Below are positions 23,536-31,168 of a DNA stretch of 64,000 nucleotides, piece after piece (the first letter of the stretch is position 1; each line of letters opens with the position of its first letter). The notes below the pieces were generated by a model. That model was not told the origin of the DNA and did not search any database. It saw only the letters and a list, made by a program, of their open reading frames with translations. A program made the translations under genes and the position numbers. Origin of the DNA: Natrarchaeobaculum aegyptiacum (GTDB lineage Archaea > Halobacteriota > Halobacteria > Halobacteriales > Natrialbaceae); the NCBI RefSeq assembly GCF_002156705.1, contig NZ_CP019893.1, forward strand, positions 2,356,001-2,420,000, read 5' to 3'.

Positions 23536-24126
23536 GTGGGGATCCCATTGACCGATTCACGACAGATACACAAGCATCAGGCAGTCGAACCGGATTCAGA
23601 TCACGTCGAGAAAGAACAGATCTTCACGACGCTGAGTAACCAGCGACGACGATGGGTGTTGCACTTCCTGCAACACCACGAAGAAGACCGCGTTCAGTTG
23701 CGAACGCTGGTCGACGTTCTCTCCGAGTGGGAGTACGAACGTCCCGCCGACGAACTCTCGTGGAAGGAGCGAAAGCGAGTGTATACCGCATTGCGGCAGT
23801 CACATCTCCCCAAACTCGCCTCGAGCGGCGCGATCGAGTATGACCGAACGCGAGGCGAGGTCGAGCTCACGGACGACGCACGCGAGTTCCAGCTGTACCT
23901 CGAGTACACTCCTGTGGACGACGTCCACTGGAACCAGTGGTACCTCTGGCTTACTGGTATCGCCGCGGTGATCGTCGGACTCGCGTGGCTGTCGGTCCCT
24001 CCGTTCGCCAACCTCTCGGGAATGGCACTCGCCACGGTGCTCCTCGGAATGTTCTCGACGATCGCGATCGTTCACACGTATACCACACGCCGAAACAGGA
24101 TTGCGGCGTCCGGGGGGCCGCCGTGA
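23536..24126 (+). CDS. membrane-tethered winged-helix regulator (DUF7344-like), second copy
   Basis: A 196-residue paralogue of the protein at 20126. The N-terminal DNA-binding part has TTLSNQRRRWVLHFLQHH, then ELSWKERKRVYTALRQSHLPKLASSGAIEYD and TRGEVELTDDAREF. Two membrane helices follow (about 136-155 and 160-180). GTG 23536 is the first start in frame, but TTG 23548 is possible; no ATG exists near the start. The stop codon overlaps the GTG of the next gene, so regulator and exported protein are translationally coupled. Confidence 0.76.
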   Translation: MGIPLTDSRQIHKHQAVEPDSDHVEKEQIFTTLSNQRRRWVLHFLQHHEEDRVQLRTLVDVLSEWEYERPADELSWKERKRVYTALRQSHLPKLASSGAIEYDRTRGEVELTDDAREFQLYLEYTPVDDVHWNQWYLWLTGIAAVIVGLAWLSVPPFANLSGMALATVLLGMFSTIAIVHTYTTRRNRIAASGGPP

Positions 24127-24578
24127 CTCGATCGAGACTCGTTATCGGCATCCTCCTCCTCGTCGGGGGTCTGGTACTCGTCGGTGCAACTGCCGGCGTC
24201 TCGAGTGTTACCCTCGATCGATCGCTCGGCGTGGCTATCGCCGACGACGCCGACGCAGCGATCGGCATCGAGCACCAACCCTCTACGGCGTCCGATCAGA
24301 ACGGAACTAGCGTCGAAGAGGTGTTCGTGACCAATCGCATCGAGGAACCCGTGACCGTGCACGTGACCGGCGTGAACGCTCCCGGTCTCGTCGATGTCGA
24401 ATCCCCAGAGACAGTCGACCCGGGAGAGCGTGACGTCGTTGCGGTGACGATCGACTGTCGACAGTCGACCGAGCCTGCACTCGTCGACGTGACCGTCACT
24501 GGCGGGGACCGTACGATCGAGCAGCCGCTCGAGGTCGAGCCCACGTGTGCCGAATCAAGTCAAAGCTCTGATGGATAA
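24123..24578 (+). CDS. short exported protein coupled to the regulator
   Basis: A 151-residue protein that starts with GTG at 24123, overlapping the regulator stop as GTGA. VTRSRLVIGILLLVGGLVLVGATAG is a Sec-type signal or anchor without the twin arginine of its relatives. SLGVAIADDADAAIGIEHQP then repeats the entry block of the DUF1102-like proteins upstream, and EEVFVTNRIEEPVTVHVTG repeats the core turn. A TVDPGERDVVAVTIDC strand and a short acidic tail end it. It is a minimal member of the same beta-sandwich family. The longer frame from 23937 is out of frame with the real regulator and not coding. Confidence 0.7.
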   Translation: MTRSRLVIGILLLVGGLVLVGATAGVSSVTLDRSLGVAIADDADAAIGIEHQPSTASDQNGTSVEEVFVTNRIEEPVTVHVTGVNAPGLVDVESPETVDPGERDVVAVTIDCRQSTEPALVDVTVTGGDRTIEQPLEVEPTCAESSQSSDG

Positions 24579-24845
24579 CGCGGTTCAGCCAGCGAAACGA
24601 CGTCCCGGGCAGTACGAGGATATCTGCACCAGGTCGCTCTCGGCCGCAGCCACCAGCCCGCTGGGTGCAGTCTCGGTCCCACCGTGGTACGCCATCGACT
24701 GACTTTCGAACCGACCGTGACCATCGAGTAACGTCACTGGATATTGCCGACCGGGAACTTCTGACGACCGAGAACCGGCCGATAGTACGGATTTCCAGAC
24801 GGTAATCGATCACTACCTATAGTGGCGGTCGTGGTCCGGCCGGTC

Positions 24846-25526
24846 ATGCTCGGTCACCTTTCCGCTGCGCTCGGGTCGATCCGCCGGATGGTCGCCCCAT
24901 CTCACGAACCGAGGCCGGAACCGACCATCGAACGGGACAGCGACCACACTCGTGACCGCGTCGATTCGATCCTTCGTCCGCTCGACGTCGTCGTCGACCT
25001 CCCCGCAGAACGCGAGTTCCGCCTCGAGCGGTCGTTCCGGCGGGCGTGGCACCGTCGGATCGACGAGGTCCGACAGTCGGGAACCGCCCCGGAACACCTC
25101 GCCCACTGGCTCGCTGTCGACCCCGCTGTGGTCGACGTCGGTGAGATCGGGACGCAGTACGCTGCGACCGACGATGACGGCCTTCTCGGCGTCTGGCCGT
25201 CGCGGGCGGCGTTCCTCGCCGACCTGACGGCGGCTCCGCTTCTCGTCGACCGTTCACCCGGCTGGTGTGCACTCGAGGCAGACCAGCAGGAGACCGCGCT
25301 GACGGCGCTGCGAACGCTCCTCGAGTCGTGCCCGAACTGCGAGGGCACGATCGCCGAATCGTCGCCGTCGGCGGCGTCCGCGGAATCGTCGACGGAGCAG
25401 ACGGTGGTCCACTGTGGTCGCTGTGGATCCGAGCTGGCGCGAACGCCCATCGAGGGGCCGACCCGTAGTACCGACGGGCACTTGCCGTCGTCAGTTGGAA
25501 ACGCGCGCCACAGCTCGTGGTCCTGA
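24846..25526 (+). CDS. zinc-ribbon protein of unknown function
   Basis: A 226-residue protein. The N-terminal 165 residues are helical and acidic-basic with no family I recognise (DVVVDLPAEREFRLERSFRRAWHRR). The C-terminus has CPNCEG and CGRCGSEL spaced about 33 residues apart, a treble-clef or zinc-ribbon arrangement. The tail is disordered. The ATG at 24846 is chosen over 24822 because it follows an intergenic AT-richer stretch; both are possible. It may bind RNA, DNA or protein; nothing more can be said. Confidence 0.68.
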   Translation: MLGHLSAALGSIRRMVAPSHEPRPEPTIERDSDHTRDRVDSILRPLDVVVDLPAEREFRLERSFRRAWHRRIDEVRQSGTAPEHLAHWLAVDPAVVDVGEIGTQYAATDDDGLLGVWPSRAAFLADLTAAPLLVDRSPGWCALEADQQETALTALRTLLESCPNCEGTIAESSPSAASAESSTEQTVVHCGRCGSELARTPIEGPTRSTDGHLPSSVGNARHSSWS

Positions 25527-25630
25527 CCGTGACCGGGTGCTCGTGAGAACGCCCCGCCGTCGAATCACCGGCTTGGCGACGGCGACGAGAATCGGAATGT
25601 TAACCAGTCGTCTCTCCCTAGCGTTTGCGT

Positions 25631-26077
25631 ATGAGATGGCTCCGTGCGCTCGCGGCCGCGATCCTGTCGGCACTCCTCCCCGGGGCCGGGCACGCACTCA
25701 TTCGCGACTGGCTCCGGGCGCTGCTGTTCGCCGGGCTGTATTTTGCCGCACTCGCGATCTTTCTCCCGCCGCCGGCCGACCTGGCCGCCGTCGGCTCGGT
25801 TTCTGAGAGTGCAGAGCTTCTCGCGACGGAGATCGACACCGTCGGCCAGTTCGTCCTCTCGTTCGTGATGGTGTTCGCCGCCGTCGACGCGGCCATTCGC
25901 GCGCTCGGGTTCCCACCCGGACCGAACGGTCCCGATGGAACGGACGGTCCAGCCTGCCCCGAATGTGGGCGCGAACTCGACGAGGACCTCGCGTTCTGTC
26001 ACTGGTGTACGACTCGCCTCGAGCGGCCCGAAACCGAGGACGCCGCCCCGGACGAAGAGGAGCCGATTCACTCGTAA
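25631..26077 (+). CDS. membrane protein with C-terminal zinc ribbon (DUF7575-like)
   Basis: A 148-residue protein. The N-terminus has two or three hydrophobic segments (LRALAAAILSALLPGAGHALI, LLFAGLYFAALAIFL, FVLSFVMVFAAVDAAIRALG). PGAGHALI resembles the start of small TM2-like proteins. The C-terminus has CPECGRELDEDLAFCHWC, a compact CxxC...CxxC zinc ribbon that I recall as the DUF7575 type. The ATG at 25631 fits the hydrophobic start. An acidic tail closes the protein. It is probably peripheral to membrane quality control, but this is a guess. Confidence 0.78.
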   Translation: MRWLRALAAAILSALLPGAGHALIRDWLRALLFAGLYFAALAIFLPPPADLAAVGSVSESAELLATEIDTVGQFVLSFVMVFAAVDAAIRALGFPPGPNGPDGTDGPACPECGRELDEDLAFCHWCTTRLERPETEDAAPDEEEPIHS

Positions 26078-26168
26078 CGTTCGATCGTCGATTCTGACAC
26101 CCGTCGCAGGATACTCACGAACGGTCGACGTTCAGTCGGGAAAACGACACGTCAGTCCGCCAGTCTCG

Positions 26169-27356
26169 TTACTTTTCGATGATACTCTCTTCGACAGCCT
26201 CGCCGAAGTGACGCGCCGTGTCCTCGTAGTACAGCAGGAGATCGTCGCCGGCCTCGAGATCGGTCACCGCTTTGCGGCCCTCGCTCGTGGCGACCTTGAT
26301 CGTCTCTGCGTTCTGCAGTAGCGTCTCGACGCGGTCGCCGTCGTCGGTCTCGAGGGCGATCCGGAACATCGGGCGCTTCTCGATCTTGACGCGGCCGACG
26401 ATGGCCTCGCGTGTGTGGCCGTTCGTGTCGACGACCTGGACCTCGTCGCCGCTCTGGAGTTCAGAGAGGTACTTCGTGCCGCCGTCGGGCGTGCGGATGT
26501 AAGCGTGGACGGCTCCCGCGTTGACACGGAACGGGCGGGAGGCGACGTACGGCGACTCGGCTGTTTCGGCGTGGACGAAGACCAGCCCGCGGGACATCGA
26601 GCCGACGAGCATCCCCTCGTCGTGGTCCAGCAGGTTGCCCGTGTCGATACAGACCCGATCTGCGCTTCCGACGCGTTCGACCTCGAGCACCTCGGCGTAT
26701 TCCAGGTCGAGGGTCTCCCGTTCGGCTTCGTCACGGACCTCGACGGTCTTGCGGATCTCGTCTGGATCGTCCGAATCGAGCAGGACCGAGTCAGAACCGA
26801 TCTCGAGGGTTTCGAAGGCCGTCTTCGCTTCCTCGGCGCTCGTGACGCCGGCGACGAGGTCGGTCTCCTCACCGATGCGGGCGATCAGGTTCTCGAGCGG
26901 GATGATCGTCCAGTCTTCGCCGACGACGATTGTGTGGTCTGCTTCCTCGGCTGCAGTCTCGGCGAACCGCTCGTACTCTTTGCCGAGGATACGAACGTAG
27001 GCGCCGCGGTCGAGGTCGTCGTCCCGGCGGAGCGTCGTCAGGTCGGCCGACCCGGAGAAGTCCTCGGGGATGTCCACGGTGCCGTCGCCCTCGCCGTCTT
27101 TGCCGACGACGACGGCGTCTGGTCGCTCTTCGGGGGCCGGTTCGTCGTCCGATTCCGCGTCGTCGACCAGCGTCAGGTCGCCGTCGGTCCGGAACGCGGC
27201 GACGTTGATATCGCCGAGTTCGCGCACGCGAGCGACGTCGTCTTCGTCGACGAGCACCCAGTCGACACCCGCCTCGAGGGCGGCGGTGATCCGCGCCCGA
27301 CGGTCGTCCCAGTCGCCGACGGTGTCGTCGGCTTTGATCCAGACAGATCGCGTCAT
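26169..27356 (-). CDS. aroB': 3-dehydroquinate synthase II
   Basis: A 395-residue enzyme of the archaeal alternative shikimate route. It turns 2-amino-3,7-dideoxy-D-threo-hept-6-ulosonate into 3-dehydroquinate with NAD, replacing bacterial AroB. SVWIKADD opens it. ERVGSADRVCIDTGNLLDHDEGMLVGSMSRGLVFVHAET and RPFRVNAGAVHAYI are its most conserved blocks, and KRPMFRIALETDDG lies in the C-terminal barrel domain. An acidic insertion (about 66-90) is a halophilic addition. AroD, the next enzyme, is at 14490. It starts with a good ATG and is followed by a 91-base gap. Confidence 0.93.
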   Translation of the reverse strand: MTRSVWIKADDTVGDWDDRRARITAALEAGVDWVLVDEDDVARVRELGDINVAAFRTDGDLTLVDDAESDDEPAPEERPDAVVVGKDGEGDGTVDIPEDFSGSADLTTLRRDDDLDRGAYVRILGKEYERFAETAAEEADHTIVVGEDWTIIPLENLIARIGEETDLVAGVTSAEEAKTAFETLEIGSDSVLLDSDDPDEIRKTVEVRDEAERETLDLEYAEVLEVERVGSADRVCIDTGNLLDHDEGMLVGSMSRGLVFVHAETAESPYVASRPFRVNAGAVHAYIRTPDGGTKYLSELQSGDEVQVVDTNGHTREAIVGRVKIEKRPMFRIALETDDGDRVETLLQNAETIKVATSEGRKAVTDLEAGDDLLLYYEDTARHFGEAVEESIIEK

Positions 27357-27512
27357 ATTCCACCGGTCGAAGGGGACCGGCTTGAACGTGGCGAATCGTG
27401 CAGGTCGTCACGCGTTCGCACGCATCTACACCAGTTCGGCTATCGCTGCCCTGTGCCGACATTCACAATGGTTCGAATAGTTACGATCGTATCGTTACTT
27501 TCTCAGAAGCTG

Positions 27513-27520
27513 ATAATATA
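27513..27520 (+). promoter_or_regulatory. TATA box of the 27542 gene
   Basis: ATAATATA is centred 25 bases before the ATG at 27542, indicating a leaderless transcript. This supports 27542 as the start over the upstream part of the open frame. Confidence 0.55.
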
Positions 27521-27541
27521 CGCTCGCCCCTTCACTCTCAT

Positions 27542-28141
27542 ATGGCTCAGTGCCAGTTGTCCCCGGCGGAGGAACCGACGATCGACGACGTCGCCAGCCA
27601 GCTCGAGTGCGGTCACCTCGCCCCGGTCGCTCGAGCCGCGTTCGACGCTGCCGGCGACCTGGCGACGCGCGAGTACGGCCGACCGGCGGCCGTCCTCGCT
27701 GCGTTCCGGCTCGCGAGCCGGCGGAGCCGCGGTCCGACGCTCGAGGCCGAGTGGCTGGCCTCGAGCGCCGACCGACCAGTCGATCCCGCCGACGTCGCCG
27801 CCGCGACGGACGTCGTCGCGAGCCGGCTGAGCCCACCCGCTGACGCAGGAGAAATCCGTGCACTTCGGCGGCGACTGATCGTGGCCCACGAACTGCTCGC
27901 CGCCGCGAGGCGCGGTCGTCCGGACGCCCTCCAGCTTCCGGACTCGTATCTCGAGGCCGAGGCACCGTGGCTTCTCGGCCGCACACGATGGTCGCCAGGC
28001 GGAAACGACGACCCGGACGCACTCGAAGAAGACAGACTCGAGTCCCACGTCGAGCGACTCGAGGCCGACCTCGAGGCGGCGAGGCTGGGGTCGGCGCTGT
28101 ACGCGCTGGTCGCGCTCGAGGAGGATCGAGAAGAGAACTGA
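27542..28141 (+). CDS. conserved haloarchaeal hypothetical protein
   Basis: A 199-residue helical, acidic cytoplasmic protein with no motif I recognise. It opens MAQCQLSPAEEPTIDD. Ala/Arg/Leu-rich helices follow (VLAAFRLASRR, EIRALRRRLIVAHELLAAARRG), and a coiled-coil-like end (EEDRLESHVERLEADLEAARLG) suggests self-association. There are no membrane segments. The TATA box 25 bases upstream fixes the start. It converges on the HFX_2341-type regulator gene. Confidence 0.6.
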   Translation: MAQCQLSPAEEPTIDDVASQLECGHLAPVARAAFDAAGDLATREYGRPAAVLAAFRLASRRSRGPTLEAEWLASSADRPVDPADVAAATDVVASRLSPPADAGEIRALRRRLIVAHELLAAARRGRPDALQLPDSYLEAEAPWLLGRTRWSPGGNDDPDALEEDRLESHVERLEADLEAARLGSALYALVALEEDREEN

Positions 28142-28150
28142 TCGGGCTGT

Positions 28151-28996
28151 TCACTCCCTGTCTGCCCACTGCTCGTGCTCGAACTCGCCCGCTACGCCGT
28201 CGATTTCGTCGATCTCCGAGAGCTTGTGTCGGAAGGCGCGAAACGCGTTCGCACCGCGGTCGGTGAGTTCGACCACGCGACGGCGGCCCACCGACTCGAC
28301 GGTCACGTAGCCGTCCTCGGCGAGGGGATCGAGAACGTGGGTGTCGAGGATCCTGAATGCACCCTTGTCTTCGCCGGGCTGGTCGCCCGGTGCCCGTCGA
28401 TCGGCCATGAACGAGAGGCCGACGTCTCGAGCGTACTCGATGAGGTCTTTCTTCATCGGCGGGCTCGTCCGGTCGTCGTGATAGCCTTCCCACGCGCTCG
28501 GATCCGCGAGAAAGCCCATGATGGCGACCTGGTCGGGCGTCGGTGAGTCGATCGGGTAGATCGGCAACTGCTGGACGTCCTCGACCCCCGCGGTCGTCGG
28601 AATCTCCGTCGGGTCGTGGGCGTAGGATTCGGGCTCGACGTAGTAGGGGTGGGCGTTCGTCGAGACGTCCATGCAGGCCATCGTCATCCCGATCGCCGGC
28701 ACCCGGCCCGCACTCGAGACGTTGACCGCGACGACGTCGTCGGCGTGTCTCGAGGCGATCGTCGTCACGTCCCCGAGCACGGCGTAGACGTCCGTGAGAT
28801 CGCACTCCCGGGTCCGGACCTCGGGGACGATCTCCTCGAGTTCGTCCCGGAGCGGGTCGTGGTAATCTGCGTCGACGTTCCCGGCTGCGTCTGCGAGCAG
28901 GTAGACCAGGTCCGCACGCTGGTCGCGGATCGGCTCGAGAATTCGGTCGAACTCGTAGCCGAGGGCGGCGACGTGGACGCGTTTGACGAGGTCCAT
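28151..28996 (-). CDS. HFX_2341-family transcriptional regulator (CARF-like plus winged helix)
   Basis: A 281-residue two-domain protein. The N-terminal Rossmann-like part opens KRVHVAALGYEFDRILEPI and has ADLVYLLAD and TDVYAVLGDVTTIASRHADDVVAVNVSSAGRVPAIGM. This layout recalls CARF domains, which bind nucleotide-derived signals. The C-terminal 100 residues form a winged helix: KGAFRILDTHVLDPLAEDGYVTVESVGRRRVVELTDRG. The family is named after HFX_2341 and includes DUF6293. ATG at 28996; the upstream frame is antisense to the HAD gene. It probably controls other genes; no CRISPR locus is in the window. Confidence 0.78.
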   Translation of the reverse strand: MDLVKRVHVAALGYEFDRILEPIRDQRADLVYLLADAAGNVDADYHDPLRDELEEIVPEVRTRECDLTDVYAVLGDVTTIASRHADDVVAVNVSSAGRVPAIGMTMACMDVSTNAHPYYVEPESYAHDPTEIPTTAGVEDVQQLPIYPIDSPTPDQVAIMGFLADPSAWEGYHDDRTSPPMKKDLIEYARDVGLSFMADRRAPGDQPGEDKGAFRILDTHVLDPLAEDGYVTVESVGRRRVVELTDRGANAFRAFRHKLSEIDEIDGVAGEFEHEQWADRE

Positions 28997-29101
28997 ACCC
29001 CCGACAGGGGCCGCGGTGAAAATAATCACACCGATCCCGGGAGTCCGGCATCCGACCGGCGAAACCTTCAGCATGCACGCGCCCCTACGGGTCGTAACCG
29101 A

Positions 29102-29794
29102 ATGGCAGCCTACGACGCGGTCTGTTTCGATCTCGACCGGACGCTCTGTGAACCGACGCAGGATCCCGAGACGGTCCTCGAGTCGGCATTCGACAGCGCC
29201 GGCTACGACCCCTTCTGTACCCACGACGATCTGCGGGCGCTCGTCCCGTCGGTTCCCAGCGCCGACTCCGACCGGGAGTTCTACGTGACCCTGTTCGAGA
29301 CGGTCCTCGAGCGATCGGACGGGGAACCCGAGACCGACCGCCCAGCTACCGACGTCGCCACCACGCTTGCCGACAGCTACCTCGAGACGGCCGACCCGAC
29401 GGCCGTCCAGTTTCGCCCCGGTGCCGAACGGGTGCTCGAGTACGCCCGCGACCGGGCTCGAGTCGGCCTGATCACGAACGGCGAGCGGCCCCGACAGGTC
29501 CAGAAGCTCGAGAGTCTCGGCATCGCCGACGCCTTCGACGTGCGAGTGTATACGGACCCGGGTGCGGGAATCGACCCGAAGCCGAGCACGACGCCGTTCG
29601 AGTACGCACTGGGTAAACTCGCGGCGAAGCCAGCGGCGTCGATCCACGTCGGCGATAGTCTGCATGCGGACATCGCCGGTGCCAACGCGATGGGACTCGA
29701 CTCCGCGTGGCTCGCAGACGGCACCGAGCGCCCGGGTGACCACCGACCGACCTACGAACTGCGCAGTCTCGAGGCACTCGAGGAGATCGTCTGA
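29102..29794 (+). CDS. HAD-superfamily hydrolase
   Basis: A 230-residue HAD phosphatase. CFDLDRTLCEP is motif I with the catalytic Asp pair, GLITNGERPRQ is motif II with the conserved Thr, Lys in DPKPST is motif III, and IHVGDSLHADIAGANAMG is motif IV. An all-alpha cap lies between motifs I and II. The DLDRTL form with Arg instead of Gly is common in haloarchaeal members. The ATG at 29102 gives the right start; the frame upstream overlaps the divergent regulator gene. The substrate is unknown (phosphoglycolate- or haloacid-like). Confidence 0.84.
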   Translation: MAAYDAVCFDLDRTLCEPTQDPETVLESAFDSAGYDPFCTHDDLRALVPSVPSADSDREFYVTLFETVLERSDGEPETDRPATDVATTLADSYLETADPTAVQFRPGAERVLEYARDRARVGLITNGERPRQVQKLESLGIADAFDVRVYTDPGAGIDPKPSTTPFEYALGKLAAKPAASIHVGDSLHADIAGANAMGLDSAWLADGTERPGDHRPTYELRSLEALEEIV

Positions 29795-29803
29795 GTCTCG
29801 GCC

Positions 29804-30169
29804 TCACTCGCCGACCCAGACCGTGTAAACGTACAGTCCGACGCCCGCGAAGACTGCAACTGACGAGACCGTCGACAGGATCGGCTCGAACGTCAGCAGG
29901 AACGAAAACTGGGCGATACCACCGACGACGAGCAACACGGCAGCGGCGAGTTCGGCCCCGACCTCACCGTCGGCGATCCCGAACAGCGTCGCACCGAGTC
30001 CGACGGCGATCACGCCGAAGACGAGTTCCGCGGCGAAGAACGCGTACACGTGGTCGGTGACCACGAACGCACCGTACAGCAGAAAGTAGACCACGATACC
30101 GGCGACGATCAACTGGTGGACGCGCTGTGGAATCCCGCTGCCCTGGCGTCCCCTCTCTGAACCGTTCAT
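29804..30169 (-). CDS. four-helix membrane protein, function unknown
   Basis: A protein of about 121 residues with four predicted membrane helices (QLIVAGIVVYFLLYGAFVV, YAFFAAELVFGVIAVGLGATLF, LAAAVLLVVGGIAQFSFLL, VSSVAVFAGVGLYVYTVW) and short loops. No conserved motif is recognised. A GTG at 30193 would add eight residues and put it 27 bases behind the CPBP protease gene on the same strand. It is therefore likely the third gene of the lonB operon. Confidence 0.6.
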   Translation of the reverse strand: MNGSERGRQGSGIPQRVHQLIVAGIVVYFLLYGAFVVTDHVYAFFAAELVFGVIAVGLGATLFGIADGEVGAELAAAVLLVVGGIAQFSFLLTFEPILSTVSSVAVFAGVGLYVYTVWVGE

Positions 30170-30220
30170 ATCCGATTCGACCGTCTCGGCCACCTTAGTT
30201 CTCGAGGGTTGTCACCGACG

Positions 30221-31162
30221 TTACCCCTCGAGGGACTTCGCCCACTCGAGATCGAGCCCTTCGTGCACGACGAACTCGAGGGCGTTGATCCAGTAGTGAG
30301 CGACGATCACGACCAGCAGGCTTCCGGTGACGACGAAGATGGCCGCGAGGACGAACCCGAGCAGGCCGGTGACGACGACGCCGACAGAGCCCTGCATGCC
30401 GTGGCCGAGGGCGAACGCGATCGAGGAGGCGACCGCGAGCAGCCACGGGTCGATGCCGAAGCCGGCCCAGAGTACGCCGATGAGCGCTGCCCGGAAGAGC
30501 AGTTCCTCGAAGATGGCGATGATCGGCAGGACGCCGCCGAGCAAGAGCGCCCACCCGCGACCGGAGTCGGGGGCGAGCATCTCTCGAAGCTGTTCGTCGT
30601 GATCGAAGCCAAAGCGGGTCGCCAGTGACGCGCCAATTTCGTTCGCGACGTAGAGGACGAGGCCGGCGGCCGTCCCGAGGACGAGCCCGGCCTCGAGGGC
30701 AGCCCACGAGAACTCGAGTCCGAGCGCCGAGGCCGGAACGCCGGTGTAGAGTGCGGCACCGATCAGTACCAACGCGAACAGCCCCTGCGAGGCGGCGACG
30801 TTCGCGAGCAGCATCGCCGTCGACACCTCCGACGGATCGATCGTGTCTGCGTCCGTTCGATCGATTGTCTCAGTCCCGGTGTCGGGCTCGCCGGGAACGT
30901 CGGCTCGACGCTCGCTGGAATCGAACCCGAGGTCGGGAACCGTCTCCGGGGAACTGGCCGTCTCGGCAGGTGACCTCGCGTCCGACTCGGCGGTCGCCGA
31001 CTCGAACGGGGTGCCGTCGAACGGTTCAGCGTGCTCTGAATCGGAGCCGGTGTTGTCGGCGTCAGCGTCGGTGTCGAACGTCTGCTGTGTCAGATGGGAG
31101 AGAACGAGCAACAAGAGGAGGACGACGCCCGAGATCACCGCGAACGCCGTCCACTGTGGCAT
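30221..31162 (-). CDS. CPBP-family intramembrane metalloprotease
   Basis: A 313-residue membrane protein. One N-terminal helix is followed by an acidic linker of about 80 residues rich in Asp, Glu, Ser and Thr, then six to seven helices with the CPBP/CAAX-protease motifs. These are EELLFRAALIG (the EExxxR motif), the first metal His in FALGHGMQG, and HYWINALEF. The family includes Rce1-like prenyl-protein proteases and bacteriocin-immunity proteins. Its stop-to-start gap to lonB is 6 bases, so it belongs to the lonB operon and may share membrane quality control. The acidic linker is longer than usual. Confidence 0.85.
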   Translation of the reverse strand: MPQWTAFAVISGVVLLLLLVLSHLTQQTFDTDADADNTGSDSEHAEPFDGTPFESATAESDARSPAETASSPETVPDLGFDSSERRADVPGEPDTGTETIDRTDADTIDPSEVSTAMLLANVAASQGLFALVLIGAALYTGVPASALGLEFSWAALEAGLVLGTAAGLVLYVANEIGASLATRFGFDHDEQLREMLAPDSGRGWALLLGGVLPIIAIFEELLFRAALIGVLWAGFGIDPWLLAVASSIAFALGHGMQGSVGVVVTGLLGFVLAAIFVVTGSLLVVIVAHYWINALEFVVHEGLDLEWAKSLEG

Positions 31163-31168
31163 CGGTAT

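Noticed and set aside
24579-24845. Possible tRNA or small RNA gene
   Set aside because: No cloverleaf-like stems or T-loop sequence seen; the region looks like ordinary intergenic DNA.
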